Notes: a model not told the origin generated them from the letters alone. Counted from the stretch's first letter, positions 36,826 through 47,014 are shown. The stretch: 64,000 bases of DNA from Noviherbaspirillum malthae (GCF_015352985.1 NZ_JACYXF010000008.1:62001-126000), one strand, 5' to 3'. Numbers and translations: made by a program.

Positions 36826-37819
36826 TGTCTTCTCCTTGCATAAAATCGTTCGTGCTGTAGGTCAGCAGCTTTTCCACGCGCAGCGCGTACTGCCCGTTGA
36901 ATTTTCCGTAGCTGCATTCCATCACCGGTACGCCGTCCACCTTGGCGGAGACGGTTTCCGGAATCGCGATCGGGATGACATCCCCGACCTTCATGTTGAG
37001 GATCTCGCCCAGCGTTGTGTTGGCCGTTCCGAGATCGGCGACGATCTGAACTTCCGCCGTCTGGATCTGCTGCGTCATCAGCCGCACCCAGCGTTTGTCC
37101 ATTTCCAGCGTTTCGCCCTGCAGGCTGCTGGTGAGGATATCGCGGATCGGTTCGATCATCGAGTAGGGCGTGCAGAAATGCATCTCGCCGCTGACCGGGC
37201 CGAGTTCGACGGTGAATGTCGTGGCCACCACCACCTCATTGGGCGTGGCGATGTTGGCGAACTGCGTGTTCATTTCGGAACGGACGTATTCGAACTCGAC
37301 CGGATAGACCGGTTCCCATGACTTGGCATAGGTCTCGAACACGATGCCGAGAATGCGCTGGATGATGCGCTGTTCGGTCTGCGTGAAATCGCGGCCTTCC
37401 ACGCGGGTATGGAAACGGCCGTCGCCGCCGAAGAGATTGTCGACCAGAAGAAATACCAGGTTCGGATCGAAGACCATCAGCGCGGTGCCGCGCAGCGGTT
37501 TCATGTGCACCAGGTTCAGGTTGGTCGGCACCACCAAGTTGCGGATGAATTCGCTGTACTTGTGCACGCGCACCGGGCCGATCGATACCTCGGCGCTGCG
37601 GTGCAGGAAGTTGAACAGCCCGATGCGCAGCAGGCGGGCGAAACGCTCGTTGATGATTTCCAGCGTCGGCATCCGGCCACGGACGATGCGTTCCTGCGTG
37701 GCCAGGTTATACGGACGTATCCCGGATTCGTCTTCCTGCGCCGCACTCTCGTCCTGGTCGCCGGTGACGCCCTTGAGCAGGGCATCGACTTCTTCCTGGG
37801 AAAGGAAATTGTCTGCCAT
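36818..37819 (-). CDS. fliM: Flagellar motor switch protein FliM
   Basis: This is the C-ring subunit that receives CheY-P. The extreme N-terminus NFLSQEEVDALLKGV is the CheY-binding peptide. A middle domain (NLNLVHMKPLRGTALMVFDP, LFGGDGRFHTR) and a C-terminal SpoA domain (VQIVADLGTANTTLGEILNM) follow. The 333 residues are normal. It starts 4 bp after fliL stops. Confidence 0.97.
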   Translation of the reverse strand: MADNFLSQEEVDALLKGVTGDQDESAAQEDESGIRPYNLATQERIVRGRMPTLEIINERFARLLRIGLFNFLHRSAEVSIGPVRVHKYSEFIRNLVVPTNLNLVHMKPLRGTALMVFDPNLVFLLVDNLFGGDGRFHTRVEGRDFTQTEQRIIQRILGIVFETYAKSWEPVYPVEFEYVRSEMNTQFANIATPNEVVVATTFTVELGPVSGEMHFCTPYSMIEPIRDILTSSLQGETLEMDKRWVRLMTQQIQTAEVQIVADLGTANTTLGEILNMKVGDVIPIAIPETVSAKVDGVPVMECSYGKFNGQYALRVEKLLTYSTNDFMQGEDNG

Positions 37820-37823
37820 GGTG

Positions 37824-38360
37824 TTACTGGATGACGAACGAAGTGAAGAACACGCCGTGGGCGGATTGCGGAGCTGCGTTCGGCACGAAGGGTTTCGTCA
37901 CTTCGGCGAGGATGTCCGACTGCAGCTTCTGCTTGCCCTCGGCGGTCGAAATCTCGGAGGCCTTGCGGCTTCCCAGCAGAAGCAGAATGCGGCTGCGCAG
38001 CAGCGGCATGTACATCTTCAGGTATTCCACCTGCGTCTGGTCGGCGACCTGCAGGGTAAATGCCACTTGCAGGTACTGTTCGCCGTTCTCGGGCTGCAGG
38101 TTGACGGTGAAAGGTTCCATCTGGAGGAAGACCGGGGGCTTGCTCAGGTCGACCTTCGGCGCCGGCGGAGCTGCCGCATGCTCGTCATGATCACCTTTTT
38201 TACCCATCAGGAACCATGCCGCGCCCGCGCCGATGGCGGCCAGTAGCAGGGCGCCGACGACGATGATGATCAGCTTCTTTTTCGAACCCTTGCCCGCGGC
38301 GCCCGATCCGGCGTCGTCGGCGGCTACGGCTTTTGCATTTGCTTTTGCGGCAGTTGCCAT
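37824..38360 (-). CDS. fliL: Flagellar basal body-associated protein FliL
   Basis: This is an inner-membrane protein near the stators. It has an Ala/Lys-rich N-terminus, one membrane helix (KLIIIVVGALLLAAIGAGAA) and a periplasmic stomatin-like domain (FLQMEPFTVNLQPENGEQYL, MPLLRSRILLLLGSRKASEI). An AGGAAGAAAC site precedes the ATG. It begins the fliL-M-N-O-P-Q-R run after a 167-bp gap from fliK; no clear promoter was read in that gap. Confidence 0.95.
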   Translation of the reverse strand: MATAAKANAKAVAADDAGSGAAGKGSKKKLIIIVVGALLLAAIGAGAAWFLMGKKGDHDEHAAAPPAPKVDLSKPPVFLQMEPFTVNLQPENGEQYLQVAFTLQVADQTQVEYLKMYMPLLRSRILLLLGSRKASEISTAEGKQKLQSDILAEVTKPFVPNAAPQSAHGVFFTSFVIQ

Positions 38361-38527
38361 GTTTCTTCCTTAGTCCCGCCCGCAGCGCGGGTCGGTATGT
38401 GCTGCAGAGTATCCAGACGAATTATCGTCAAGCGGCCGCATGTTGGATGCGATGAACAGAGGCAGGAAGCCGATTCAAATCCTGTCGCCGCTCCGCCGGC
38501 CGCTTATGGTGTTGCCCGTTGTTGCGC

Positions 38528-39805
38528 TCAGACGAAGGTATCGACCATGCCCGTGCCGCCGGAAGAGGGCACCGCCCGGCTCGCATTGACGATGGTTGTT
38601 CCGCCGCTCTCTCCGTTGCCCTGGCCCTGGCGCGATGCAAATGACGGGTTCTGCTGATTCTGCTGGCTCTGCTGGTTCGGCGATCCGCTGTTGACGGTGG
38701 CCTGGCCCAGCTGAATGCCGGCTTCGCCCAGCATGTCGCGCAGCTTCGGCATGGCTGCTTCCAGCGCCTGACGCACTTCCGGCTGCGCGGCGGTAAACGT
38801 TGCGTTGGCCTGCGAATTGCTGACATTCAGTACGATCTGCAGCGGACCGAGGTCGGGCGGATTCAGGGTCAGCGATGCGCTCTGCTGTTCTCCCGTCACC
38901 ATCCAGACCACTTTCTGCCCGAGTGCCTGGTCCCAGCCGGCGGAGCCGACGGCCGGCGTCAGGCGCTCGGCGGCCTTCGTTTCCGGCGTACGGCCGACAG
39001 CGTGCGCCATCTGCGGGATGGACTGCATGGGTGCCGGAACCTGGTTTTGCGTTTCCTGCAGCGCCGCGCCGAAATTGGCCGGAGCCGTATCGCTGTCCGG
39101 GTTCATCAACAATTCCTGGCCCTTGGCGGCGAGACTGGCCAGATCCTCCGCAGCGCCCGAACCGGTGTCCGGTCTTGCTGCCAGATCGGCCGGCATGTCC
39201 TTCGCGCCGGCCCTTGCTGCATCCGCGTCGAGTGCGAGCGGCTTGCCGCCTGCGTGCGCATCCGGCACGATCTCTGTCTTTTCGGGGTGGGCGGCTGCCT
39301 GCTCGGGGCGCAGCATGCCAGAGGCCGCCAGCAGCAGGGCCGGGTCGACGGCGGCCTGGTCGTTCTGCTGTTCGCCCAGGGCGCTTGCGTCGGTGCTCGC
39401 CGCCGTTGTCATCTGGACCAGATCGGCCACCATGGCGAGCAGGTCGTCGGGCGACGCCGCGGAATTTGCCTTGGCATCCGACACATCTTCCTTGGCGGCG
39501 TCCTTCTCCTCGGCGCCTTTGACTTTGGCCGGCTGCCTTGCATCGCTGGCCGGGCGCGCGGCGGCTTGCTGGGAAGCGGCCGAGGAAGTTGCCGAGGCAT
39601 TGGCTGAAGCCGGCTGCTGCGTCTTTGCCGGCGCGGGCGCGGATTGCGTCTTGGGCAACGTGTTCTGCTGGCGTCCCGCCACTTCGCGCGACAGCAGCTG
39701 TCCGAAGGACTGCGCGGGATTCGCGTTGGACGTGTCCGCCGGCTTGCCTGCAGGCGTCGTGCCGGTGAAGAGATTGGCGGGATTGGTAACCTGTGACGTT
39801 TGCAT
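38528..39805 (-). CDS. fliK: Flagellar hook-length control protein FliK
   Basis: This is a secreted molecular ruler that triggers the FlhB switch. A long, low-complexity Ala/Gln/Ser-rich N-terminal region of about 290 residues is followed by the conserved C-terminal hook domain (LTLNPPDLGPLQIVLNVSNS, QPEVRQALEAAMPKLRDML). The Gln/Asn/Ser-rich tail is typical. The length of 425 is normal. It is 7 bp downstream of fliJ. A second FliK-like gene lies at 47001-48146. Confidence 0.93.
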   Translation of the reverse strand: MQTSQVTNPANLFTGTTPAGKPADTSNANPAQSFGQLLSREVAGRQQNTLPKTQSAPAPAKTQQPASANASATSSAASQQAAARPASDARQPAKVKGAEEKDAAKEDVSDAKANSAASPDDLLAMVADLVQMTTAASTDASALGEQQNDQAAVDPALLLAASGMLRPEQAAAHPEKTEIVPDAHAGGKPLALDADAARAGAKDMPADLAARPDTGSGAAEDLASLAAKGQELLMNPDSDTAPANFGAALQETQNQVPAPMQSIPQMAHAVGRTPETKAAERLTPAVGSAGWDQALGQKVVWMVTGEQQSASLTLNPPDLGPLQIVLNVSNSQANATFTAAQPEVRQALEAAMPKLRDMLGEAGIQLGQATVNSGSPNQQSQQNQQNPSFASRQGQGNGESGGTTIVNASRAVPSSGGTGMVDTFV

Positions 39806-39812
39806 GGCTGGT

Positions 39813-40253
39813 CTACCGTTTATAGTTGGCTAGGCGGTTGGCGTACTCGTCCATCAATTTCTGGTCGCGCTTGTTTTCCTTGCGCAGCTCGACTGCTTCC
39901 TTGCGTGCTGCCAGCGTGCCGTAGGACATGCGCTTGCGCTCGGAGCTTTGCCAGGCGCTGCGTTCCTCGACGATGCGGCGCTTGGCGGTGTCGACGATCT
40001 GCTGCTGGCCGGCGATGGCCGTGTCCAGCTTTTCAAGAAAGAGTTGGAAATTGCGGTATCCCATGGCGGTCATTCCGTTCGCCATGCCGGTCCGGAGGCG
40101 GGCTTCGTAGTCGTCGCGGTATTGCATCAGGAGGCCGAGCTTCTGCTCGGTGTCCTGGCAATTGCGCACGGCGACGCCGAGCCGCTTGGCGGCTTCATCG
40201 GTCTGGTTCGTTGCCAGTTCGATAAGAGTGTCGAGAGCGGAAGTTTTTGCCAT
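39813..40253 (-). CDS. fliJ: Flagellar export protein FliJ
   Basis: This coiled-coil export chaperone/stalk of the FliH-FliI ATPase complex is 146 residues, almost all helical (LIELATNQTDEAAKRLGVAV, FLEKLDTAIAGQQQIVDTAK). Conserved charge pattern, length and position between fliI and fliK identify it. A clear heptad pattern runs through the protein. Confidence 0.93.
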   Translation of the reverse strand: MAKTSALDTLIELATNQTDEAAKRLGVAVRNCQDTEQKLGLLMQYRDDYEARLRTGMANGMTAMGYRNFQLFLEKLDTAIAGQQQIVDTAKRRIVEERSAWQSSERKRMSYGTLAARKEAVELRKENKRDQKLMDEYANRLANYKR

Positions 40254-40282
40254 GATTCATTATAGTTCCGCAACTCAATATC

Positions 40283-41683
40283 TCATCCCTCGAAAAGCGC
40301 GGCAAGTTGCCCCAAGCTCTCCGCAATGGGAGATTTTTCGGTGATGTCTTGCTGCAGGAAAGCCTCGATCCTGGGATTCAAGGCGATGGCCTGGTCGAGC
40401 ACCGGATCGGAACCGGCGCTGTAGGCGCCGACGCTGATCAGGTCACGATTGCGCAGGTAGCGCGAATACAGCTGCTTGACCCGGCGCATGAGCTTCTGGT
40501 GCTGGTCTGAGGTGATGTTGTGCATCGCCCGGCTGATCGACTGTTCGACATCGATTGCAGGGTAATGGCCGGCTTCGGCCAGGCTTCGGTTGAGTACGAT
40601 ATGGCCGTCGAGAATGGCGCGCGCCGAGTCTGCGATCGGATCCTGCTGATCATCGCCCTCGGTCAGCACCGTGTAGAAGGCGGTAATCGATCCGCCGCCT
40701 TCCTTGCCATTGCCGGCCCGCTCCACCAGCGCCGGCAGCTTAGCGAAGACGGAAGGCGGATAACCCTTGGTCGCCGGCGGTTCACCGATGGCCAGGGCGA
40801 TTTCGCGCTGGGCCATCGCATAGCGCGTCAGGGAATCCATGATCAGCAGCACGCTCTTGCCTTGATCGCGAAAATATTCGGCGACGGTGTGGGTGTAGGC
40901 CGCGCCCTGGAGGCGCATCAGCGGCGAGACGTCGGCCGGCGCGGCGATCACGACCGAGCGGGCCAGACCGACCGTGCCGAGGATCTGCTCAATGAATTCC
41001 TTGACCTCGCGTCCCCGTTCGCCAATCAGGCCGACGACGATCACATCCGCGCTGGTATAGCGCGCCATCATGCCGAGCAGTACGCTCTTGCCGACGCCCG
41101 AGCCGGCGAACAGGCCCATGCGCTGGCCGCGTCCCACGGTCAGCATGCTGTTGATCGCGCGCACGCCGGTGTCGAGCACTTCGGAAATGGGGGCGCGGAA
41201 CAGTGGATTGCCGGGGCGGACGTTGAGCGGCGCGGAGTGCGCTGCATAGAGGGGACCGAGAGCATCCAGCGGCCGGCCGGCGGCATCCAGCACGCGGCCG
41301 AGCAATTCTTCGCCGACAGGCAGATGCCTGCCGCGGTCGCTGGGACGGCGGCGGGGATGATCCACGGTCCCGGGGCGGGGCAGGGTCTGCACGACTTCAA
41401 GCGGAAAGACGCGCGAGCCGGGGACCACGCCCTCGACGTCGCTTTGCGGCATGAGGAACAGCTTGTCATTGTCGAAACCGACCACTTCAGCCTCGATCTT
41501 CGCTCCGCTGCTGAGCGGAACGGTGCAGGCGCTGCCGACGGCCAGCTTCAGGCCGACCGCTTCCATCACAAGGCCGGCGACACGTGTGACTCGGCCCGAC
41601 ACCTGCATCGGCTCGGCAATCGATGCAAGCGAGCGGCAGTCGCGCAGGTAGGCCTGCCAGCGTTCGGTATGCGTGCCGTTCAT
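40283..41683 (-). CDS. fliI: Flagellum-specific ATPase FliI
   Basis: This is the hexameric F1-beta-like ATPase of the export apparatus. Walker A is AGSGVGKS at 193-200, and a Walker B segment is present ([20 protein letters not shown]). The family segment [20 protein letters not shown] is also present. The 466 residues are typical. The start overlaps fliH by 4 bp. Confidence 0.97.
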   Translation of the reverse strand: MNGTHTERWQAYLRDCRSLASIAEPMQVSGRVTRVAGLVMEAVGLKLAVGSACTVPLSSGAKIEAEVVGFDNDKLFLMPQSDVEGVVPGSRVFPLEVVQTLPRPGTVDHPRRRPSDRGRHLPVGEELLGRVLDAAGRPLDALGPLYAAHSAPLNVRPGNPLFRAPISEVLDTGVRAINSMLTVGRGQRMGLFAGSGVGKSVLLGMMARYTSADVIVVGLIGERGREVKEFIEQILGTVGLARSVVIAAPADVSPLMRLQGAAYTHTVAEYFRDQGKSVLLIMDSLTRYAMAQREIALAIGEPPATKGYPPSVFAKLPALVERAGNGKEGGGSITAFYTVLTEGDDQQDPIADSARAILDGHIVLNRSLAEAGHYPAIDVEQSISRAMHNITSDQHQKLMRRVKQLYSRYLRNRDLISVGAYSAGSDPVLDQAIALNPRIEAFLQQDITEKSPIAESLGQLAALFEG

Positions 41684-42363
41684 TCCAGCCAGCCGTTGGT
41701 CTTGCCGAGCGCTTCTGCGATGCGCTGCCAGCGCGTCTCGGCCGTGGCATCGATCTGGTTGCTGGCGGTTTCGATGCGACAGCCGCCGCGGGCAAGCTGC
41801 GGATCTTCCGACACGCGCCAGCCGTTGCGCGCCAGGTCGTCGCCCATGTGCTGCGCCACGACTGCTGCATCGGCTGGGTGCAGGGTGAGCTGGGCAGGCT
41901 GCTGTACCACGGGAAGATAACGGATCGCTTCGCTCACGAGCGGCAGCACCAGCTCGGGCCGCACGCTCAGCGAAGTCTTGAGCATGGCCTTCGCCAGATC
42001 GAGCGCCAGCTCGAGCATGTCGGAGGCGACGGTTTCGTTTGCGCGTTCCACCGCGCCGCCGAAGGTCTCGGCGATGCTGCGCAGCGGCTGCAGCTGTTCC
42101 AGCAACGCCGCTTCTGCCGCCTGCCGGGCATCGGCCTCTCCCTGCGCAAACCCTTCCGCGTAGCCGGCATTGCGTCCTTCGGCATGGCCTTCCGCATGAC
42201 CCTGCTGGCGGGCTTCCTCGCGCTGGCGTGCCAGCTCTTCGGCCGCCAGCTGCTCGGCCTGCGCGGCTTCCTGCCTGGCGCTAGGGCGAGTGTCGCCCAG
42301 CGACGCCAGCTCCCAGCGCTGGTAAGCGGACAACTGTTCTTTCGGAATGATGGTCGAACTCAT
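41680..42363 (-). CDS. fliH: Flagellar assembly protein FliH
   Basis: This is the regulator and peripheral stalk of the FliI ATPase. The N-terminal segment carries the expected aromatic residues ([11 protein letters not shown]). A long Ala/Glu/Gly-repeat helix follows ([20 protein letters not shown]), containing GxxxG-type repeats characteristic of FliH, then a globular C-terminal domain. The start at 42363 is chosen because GGAAG lies 4 bp upstream; the open frame extends 11 codons further. Confidence 0.93.
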   Translation of the reverse strand: MSSTIIPKEQLSAYQRWELASLGDTRPSARQEAAQAEQLAAEELARQREEARQQGHAEGHAEGRNAGYAEGFAQGEADARQAAEAALLEQLQPLRSIAETFGGAVERANETVASDMLELALDLAKAMLKTSLSVRPELVLPLVSEAIRYLPVVQQPAQLTLHPADAAVVAQHMGDDLARNGWRVSEDPQLARGGCRIETASNQIDATAETRWQRIAEALGKTNGWLE

Positions 42364-42464
42364 GATGCTTCCAGGTGCGCCGCGGCGGCGCGGCAATCAA
42401 GATGACAGGACATGGCCGCTCGCACCGCAGCGATGCGGAAGGAGCGGCTGGAGCAGTGCATGCG

Positions 42465-43460
42465 TCAGACGAATGCGTCGTCGCCCTTGGCGCCGAGAAT
42501 GATCTGGCCCTCGTCGGCAAGGCGGCGCACGATCTGCAGGATTTCCTTCTGCTGCGCTTCCACTTCCGACAAGCGAACCGGACCTTTCGACTCCAGGTCT
42601 TCCCGCATCATTTCCGCTGCGCGCTGCGACATGTTCTTGAAAATCTTTTCACGCAATTCCTGCGTGGCGCCCTTGAGCGCAACGATCAGCGATTCCGACT
42701 GCACCTCGCGCAGCAGCACCTGGATGCCGCGGTCATCAATGTCGATGATGTTGTCGAACACGAACATCTCGTCCATGATCTTCTGCGCCATGTCGTTGTC
42801 GTAATTCTTCAGATTGTCCATCACCGACTGCTCGATCTCGCCGGACAGGAAGTTGAGAATCTCCGCCGCCGCACGCACGCCGCCGATGGGCTTCTTCTTC
42901 AGGTTCTCGTTGCCGGCCATGAGCTTGGTCAGCACTTCGTTGAGCTCGCGCAGCGCGGTGGGCTGAACGCCGTCGAGCGTGGCGATACGCAGCACGACGT
43001 CATTGCGCAGGCGCTCGGTGAAGAACGTCAGCACTTCGCAGGCATGGTAACGCTCGAGGTGAACCAGGATGGTGGCAATGATCTGCGGATGCTCGTTGCG
43101 GATCAGGTCGGCGACCGATTGCGAATCCATCCACTTCAGGCTTTCGATGCCGCTGGCGTCGCGCGTGCCGAGAATGCGGTTGAGCAGGGAAGAGGCTTTG
43201 TCTTCGCCCAGCGCCTTGGTCAGCACGGTGCGGATATATTCATCCGAGTCCAGCCCGAAGGAAGTGTTCTGCTCGGTCTCCTCTCGGAAGTCCTGCAGCA
43301 CCGATTCCAGCTGCTCGCTGGCGATCGATTTCATCGTCGACATGGCGGCGCCAAGCTTCTGCACTTCGCGCGGGCCGAGATATTTCATCACCTCGGCCGC
43401 TTCTTCCTCACCCAACGCGAGCATGAGGATTGCCCCCTTCATTACGCCATCTTCACTCAT
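42465..43460 (-). CDS. fliG: Flagellar motor switch protein FliG
   Basis: This is the C-ring subunit that contacts FliF and the stators. It has N-terminal, middle (EHPQIIATILVHLERYHACE) and C-terminal ARM-like domains. The torque helix contains the charged residues expected for stator contact (IQVLLREVQSESLIVALKGA). The 331 residues are canonical. It overlaps fliF by 8 bp. Confidence 0.97.
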   Translation of the reverse strand: MSEDGVMKGAILMLALGEEEAAEVMKYLGPREVQKLGAAMSTMKSIASEQLESVLQDFREETEQNTSFGLDSDEYIRTVLTKALGEDKASSLLNRILGTRDASGIESLKWMDSQSVADLIRNEHPQIIATILVHLERYHACEVLTFFTERLRNDVVLRIATLDGVQPTALRELNEVLTKLMAGNENLKKKPIGGVRAAAEILNFLSGEIEQSVMDNLKNYDNDMAQKIMDEMFVFDNIIDIDDRGIQVLLREVQSESLIVALKGATQELREKIFKNMSQRAAEMMREDLESKGPVRLSEVEAQQKEILQIVRRLADEGQIILGAKGDDAFV

Positions 43461-45168
43461 TTCCGCCTACCCATGCTTTGACTACGTTCGCTACGATCTT
43501 AGGATCGGACCTGGCCAGCGCCTTTGCCGCTTCCAGGTTGTCATGATAATTGCGCTGCTTGCTCGCGCCTTCCTGTTCAAGGAGCTGTGTCTCGTCCGTG
43601 CCGTCTTCCTGGTTCTGGCCGATGCGGACGATCGCATCCTCGTCGTCTTCCTCGATCTTCTTGACTTCCTCAGGCGGAATCAGCTGGGCCTTCACCTTCT
43701 TGAGCAAGGGCCGCAGGAAGGCGAAGAAGAGATACAGGATGATCAGCGCGCCGGCCAAGTACTTCGCAATGGTCATGCCCAGCGGGATCGCCTCGGGACG
43801 CTTCCACAGCGGCACCTCGGGTTCCGCCTGCTTGTCTTCGCCCGCGAACGGGCTGTTGACGACATTGAGCGAATCGCCGCGGTCCTTGTTGAAGCCCATG
43901 GCTTCCTTGACCAGATCGGTGATCTGGGCCTTCTCGGCATCGGTCAGCGGTTTCATCGTGACCTGGCCGTCCTTGCCGACCACCTTGCGGTAATTCACGA
44001 CGACCGCGACGGTCAGGCGCTTGACGCCGCCCATCGGCTGCTGCACGTAGCGAACCGTCTTGTCGACTTCATAATTGACCGTCAAGTCCTTCTGCGCATT
44101 GCTCGGGCCGGCAGGCGCCTGCTGGCCGGCCGGCGCCTGTGCGCCCGGCGCGCTGGCGGGCGCATTCAGCGGTGCGGTCGCCGGTGCCGGCGGCTGGTTG
44201 GACAGGGCGCCCGGCACGCCGGAGGCATTGAGCGGCTCGTTGCTGCGCGACTCGCTGCTTTGCTGGCTGCGGATGGCTGCGCTGTCGGGCGTGCCGTTCG
44301 GCTTGTAGATTTCGGCGGCCTGTTCGCTGCTGGAGAAGTCGACATCGGCGGTCGCTTCCGCCCTGACATTGGACGAGCCGACGATAGGCGTCAGGATGGA
44401 TTCGATGCGCCTGACGATGCTCTGCTGAACTTCCTGCACATACTTCAGCTGGGTCGGGTCGAGGCCGTTGCCGTTGGGCTTCTTGTCGGTGTCGGACAGG
44501 AGGTTGCCGTTCTGGTCCACCACGGTGACGTTCTTGATCGGCAGCTCGGGCACGCTGCTGGCGACGAGGTGAACGATCGCGCTGACCTGCGCCTGATCGA
44601 GGGCGCGGCCGGGATGGAGATTCAGCAGGACCGAGGCCGTGGGCTTCTGCTGGTCGCGCACGAAGACCGAGGCTTTCGGCAGGGCGAGATGCACCCGCGC
44701 GGCCTGCACGGCGGCGAGCGCCTGGATGGAGCGGGCGAGTTCGCCTTCGAGCGCGCGCTGGAAATTGACTTGTTCAAGGAATTGGGAAACGCCCAGCTTC
44801 TGGTTCTCCATCAGCTCGAAGCCCACGTTGCCGCCCTTGGGCAAGCCCTGCGAGGCAAGCTTGAGGCGAATGTCGTGCACCTGGCTTTCCGGCACGAGAA
44901 TCGCCGTGCCGCCGTCGGAATACTTGTAGGGCACGTTCATTTGCTGCAGCGAGGCTACGATGGCGCCGCCGTCGCGGTCGGAAAAATTCGAAAACAGCAC
45001 GCGATACTGCGGCGCCTGGCTCCATAGCCAGACACCGGTCATCACGGCAAGAACAGCGGCCACGCCGACCATCAGCAAGACGTTGCGTCCCGCCGGCGAC
45101 TGCACGAACCCGGCGACGCCGGTGGGCGCAGCGGGAACGACGGCCGTTGTCTCTCCGGCTACCGCCAT
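43453..45168 (-). CDS. fliF: Flagellar MS-ring protein FliF
   Basis: This is the inner-membrane MS-ring. TM1 (VLLMVGVAAVLAVMTGVWLW) is followed by YscJ-like ring-building motifs (QYRVLFSNFSDRDGGAIVAS, LPKGGNVGFELMENQKLGVS, ARVHLALPKASVFVRDQQKP). A Pro/Ala-rich variable loop, TM2 (IAKYLAGALIILYLFFAFLR) and the FliG-binding tail complete it. The 571 residues are typical. It is divergent from fliE across 261 bp. Confidence 0.97.
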   Translation of the reverse strand: MAVAGETTAVVPAAPTGVAGFVQSPAGRNVLLMVGVAAVLAVMTGVWLWSQAPQYRVLFSNFSDRDGGAIVASLQQMNVPYKYSDGGTAILVPESQVHDIRLKLASQGLPKGGNVGFELMENQKLGVSQFLEQVNFQRALEGELARSIQALAAVQAARVHLALPKASVFVRDQQKPTASVLLNLHPGRALDQAQVSAIVHLVASSVPELPIKNVTVVDQNGNLLSDTDKKPNGNGLDPTQLKYVQEVQQSIVRRIESILTPIVGSSNVRAEATADVDFSSSEQAAEIYKPNGTPDSAAIRSQQSSESRSNEPLNASGVPGALSNQPPAPATAPLNAPASAPGAQAPAGQQAPAGPSNAQKDLTVNYEVDKTVRYVQQPMGGVKRLTVAVVVNYRKVVGKDGQVTMKPLTDAEKAQITDLVKEAMGFNKDRGDSLNVVNSPFAGEDKQAEPEVPLWKRPEAIPLGMTIAKYLAGALIILYLFFAFLRPLLKKVKAQLIPPEEVKKIEEDDEDAIVRIGQNQEDGTDETQLLEQEGASKQRNYHDNLEAAKALARSDPKIVANVVKAWVGGNE

Positions 45169-45429
45169 GATCCGCCTCTCGGGCTCTTGCCGTTCAGATA
45201 AGTATTCTTCATATTCGATTTACCAATTCGGGGTTTTCGCCTTAGTGTGGAATTCTCGTCCCCCCGAGGAAATTTGATCGATGGAATAGCGTGTGCTTTC
45301 CTGCGCTAATTGCCTCAAAAGCTGGACTTTTCGCGTGTTACCTTGGCACCGTGAGAAATGGCGCTGCGCCGCATGTTTGCCCGACCGTTGGCGAGACATG
45401 CGCTGCTGCCTTGTCCAGACGAGGAATGC

Positions 45430-45783
45430 ATGAAGACCGGAATGATCGATACCAGCCGCATTGAATCCATGATGGCGCAGCTCAAGGCTGCGGCCACGCG
45501 TCCCGAGAACGGCGTCAAGGCGCTCAAGGATGCCGTTCCCGATGGCGAACCCGCTGCCAAGGTGGACTTTGCCAGCGTGTTCAAGGCCTCGCTCGACCAG
45601 GTCAACGGCGCCCAGAAAAAGGCGGAGGAGCTGAGCAAGCGCTTCGTGCTCGGCGACGACAGCGTCAACCTGTCGGATGTCATGATCAATTCCCAGAAGG
45701 CCGGCATCGCGTTCCAGGCGACCGTGCAGGTCCGCAACAAGCTGGTGTCGGCTTACCACGACATCATGAATATGCAGGTGTAA
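45430..45783 (+). CDS. fliE: Flagellar hook-basal body complex protein FliE
   Basis: This is an adapter between the MS-ring and rod. The conserved C-terminal part is present (ASLDQVNGAQKKAEELSKRF, NLSDVMINSQKAGIAFQATV, NIMNMQV-like end). The start at 45430 is chosen because GAGGAA lies just upstream and the protein then has a normal length of 117; the open frame continues 24 codons further. It is divergent from fliF and has its own terminator. Confidence 0.95.
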   Translation: MKTGMIDTSRIESMMAQLKAAATRPENGVKALKDAVPDGEPAAKVDFASVFKASLDQVNGAQKKAEELSKRFVLGDDSVNLSDVMINSQKAGIAFQATVQVRNKLVSAYHDIMNMQV

Positions 45784-45807
45784 TCGACCTTGTGATTCAA
45801 TGACGAG

Positions 45808-45837
45808 ACAGGCCGCGGAAGCGGCCTGTTTTGCTTT
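45808..45837 (+). terminator. Intrinsic terminator after fliE
   Basis: A perfect 9-bp stem (ACAGGCCGC / GCGGCCTGT) with a GGAA loop is followed by TTTGCTTTG. It lies 24 bp after the fliE stop and between convergent fliE and the YcgR gene. The minus-strand T-run is weak, so it mainly serves fliE. Confidence 0.85.
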
Positions 45838-45922
45838 GTCGCAGCATGCTGGATGAATGAGATGCGGTATTGCGTACCGCTCAGGGAATATCAATCCAGC
45901 GGTCCGGCGCTCCGGTTCCGGA

Positions 45923-46693
45923 TCAGCTCATCCCGGTGGCTCTCGCGTTGCGTTCACGCTCGAGCTTAGTGATATAACGCTGCACCGCCGCCTGCATCGC
46001 CAGAGGCGGCTTGACGAACATGCAACCCAGCTTGCGGATCGATTTGCCGCTGGTGAGCGACAGCTCATGGGAATTGCGTATCTGCAGATCGACGACCAGC
46101 GGGCTGCTTCCCGGCAGGTCGATTCGACATTCCTTGTAGACCTTGCCGACGGTGCTGTCCAGCTGCTTCTTTTCGTCGATGATGCCAATACCGCCGCCGC
46201 TGATGTCCTTCAGCGTCACAATGACCGTCGCTGCGGCTGTTCCGGAGGCCTCGTCGGCCGGGATGCGGATGGTGCAGCGCAAAGGATTGACGACCGGCGT
46301 CGGCACCCGATAGTGCTCGCGCCTCTGCAGGCGGATGAGAGTGATGGGTACGGGAATGCAAAGCGCGGGCAGGTCCTCGTACACGCACTCGCTCACGGTA
46401 TCGGAAAAAAACATGATCCGGATATTGTCGAGCACCGTCTCGAACGAGACGTTGTCGCTCTCCAGAATGCGCTGGTTGACAAGATTGCTCGGTGCGCGGT
46501 CGATGATGACGGTGCCTTCATCTTCATCGACTTCCAGCACCGAGGTGACCACCGCTTCGGCGCCGCCGTTGGACTGCATGCTGACCAGCTGACCGCGCTC
46601 CTGCATGGCACGCAGGAGACTCAGGATCTCGCGTCGGGAATGAACCTGATACGGACTGACGTCCTCCGTGCCGAACTTCGTATTGAATACCAT
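45923..46693 (-). CDS. ycgR: Flagellar brake protein YcgR (PilZ)
   Basis: This c-di-GMP effector slows or biases the motor. The N-terminal YcgR domain (residues about 10-115) precedes a PilZ domain with the binding motifs RREHYR (RxxxR) and DISGGGIG (DxSxxG). The 256 residues are typical. It is last in the run fliD-S-T, FliK-like, FlhB-C-like, and so is probably under the fliD sigma-28 promoter, giving it late expression. Confidence 0.93.
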   Translation of the reverse strand: MVFNTKFGTEDVSPYQVHSRREILSLLRAMQERGQLVSMQSNGGAEAVVTSVLEVDEDEGTVIIDRAPSNLVNQRILESDNVSFETVLDNIRIMFFSDTVSECVYEDLPALCIPVPITLIRLQRREHYRVPTPVVNPLRCTIRIPADEASGTAAATVIVTLKDISGGGIGIIDEKKQLDSTVGKVYKECRIDLPGSSPLVVDLQIRNSHELSLTSGKSIRKLGCMFVKPPLAMQAAVQRYITKLERERNARATGMS

Positions 46694-46714
46694 GGATATC
46701 TGCTAATAGTGGAG

Positions 46715-47014
46715 CTAGGGACGGGGATGGGGTCCCTTGTCTCCGGTATGTGTGATTGCGTCGATATGGTAAAGCCATGCGAGCAATTCCGCTACCACTC
46801 TGTAGAGCGCGGGCGGAATGCTGCGGTCGAGGTCCACCTGCATGAGCAGGGCGACCAGCTCTTTCGACTCATGGACAAACACGCCGTGCTCGCGGGCGCG
46901 CTTGATGATCTCCTCGGCGATCAGGCCGCGGCCCTTGGCCACCACCCTGGGCGCCGTGTCGCCGGCCTGGTAGGCGAGAGCGACCGCGTTCTGGGTCAGG
47001 CTAGGGTTTTTCAT
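46715..47014 (-). CDS. Small FlhB cytoplasmic-domain-like protein (FlhX/YlqH type)
   Basis: The 99 residues align with the C-terminal cytoplasmic fragment of FlhB from just after its NPTH cleavage site: AVALAYQAGDTAPRVVAKGR here against AVALKYTEGKTRAPKVVAKG in FlhB of this window. No NPTH and no membrane part are present. Such stand-alone domains can substitute for the cleaved FlhB fragment in some bacteria (family knowledge; role here inferred). Its start overlaps the FliK-like gene by 14 bp, and the two probably act together. Confidence 0.88.
   Translation of the reverse strand: MKNPSLTQNAVALAYQAGDTAPRVVAKGRGLIAEEIIKRAREHGVFVHESKELVALLMQVDLDRSIPPALYRVVAELLAWLYHIDAITHTGDKGPHPRP

Noticed and set aside
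35165-37321. 718-residue open frame on the + strand
   Set aside because: Antisense to fliP, fliO, fliN and fliM. Sense-strand proteins are unmistakable.
45169-45429. FlhDC box between divergent fliF and fliE
   Set aside because: A class II regulator site is expected here, but no inverted FlhDC-like repeat could be read with confidence.
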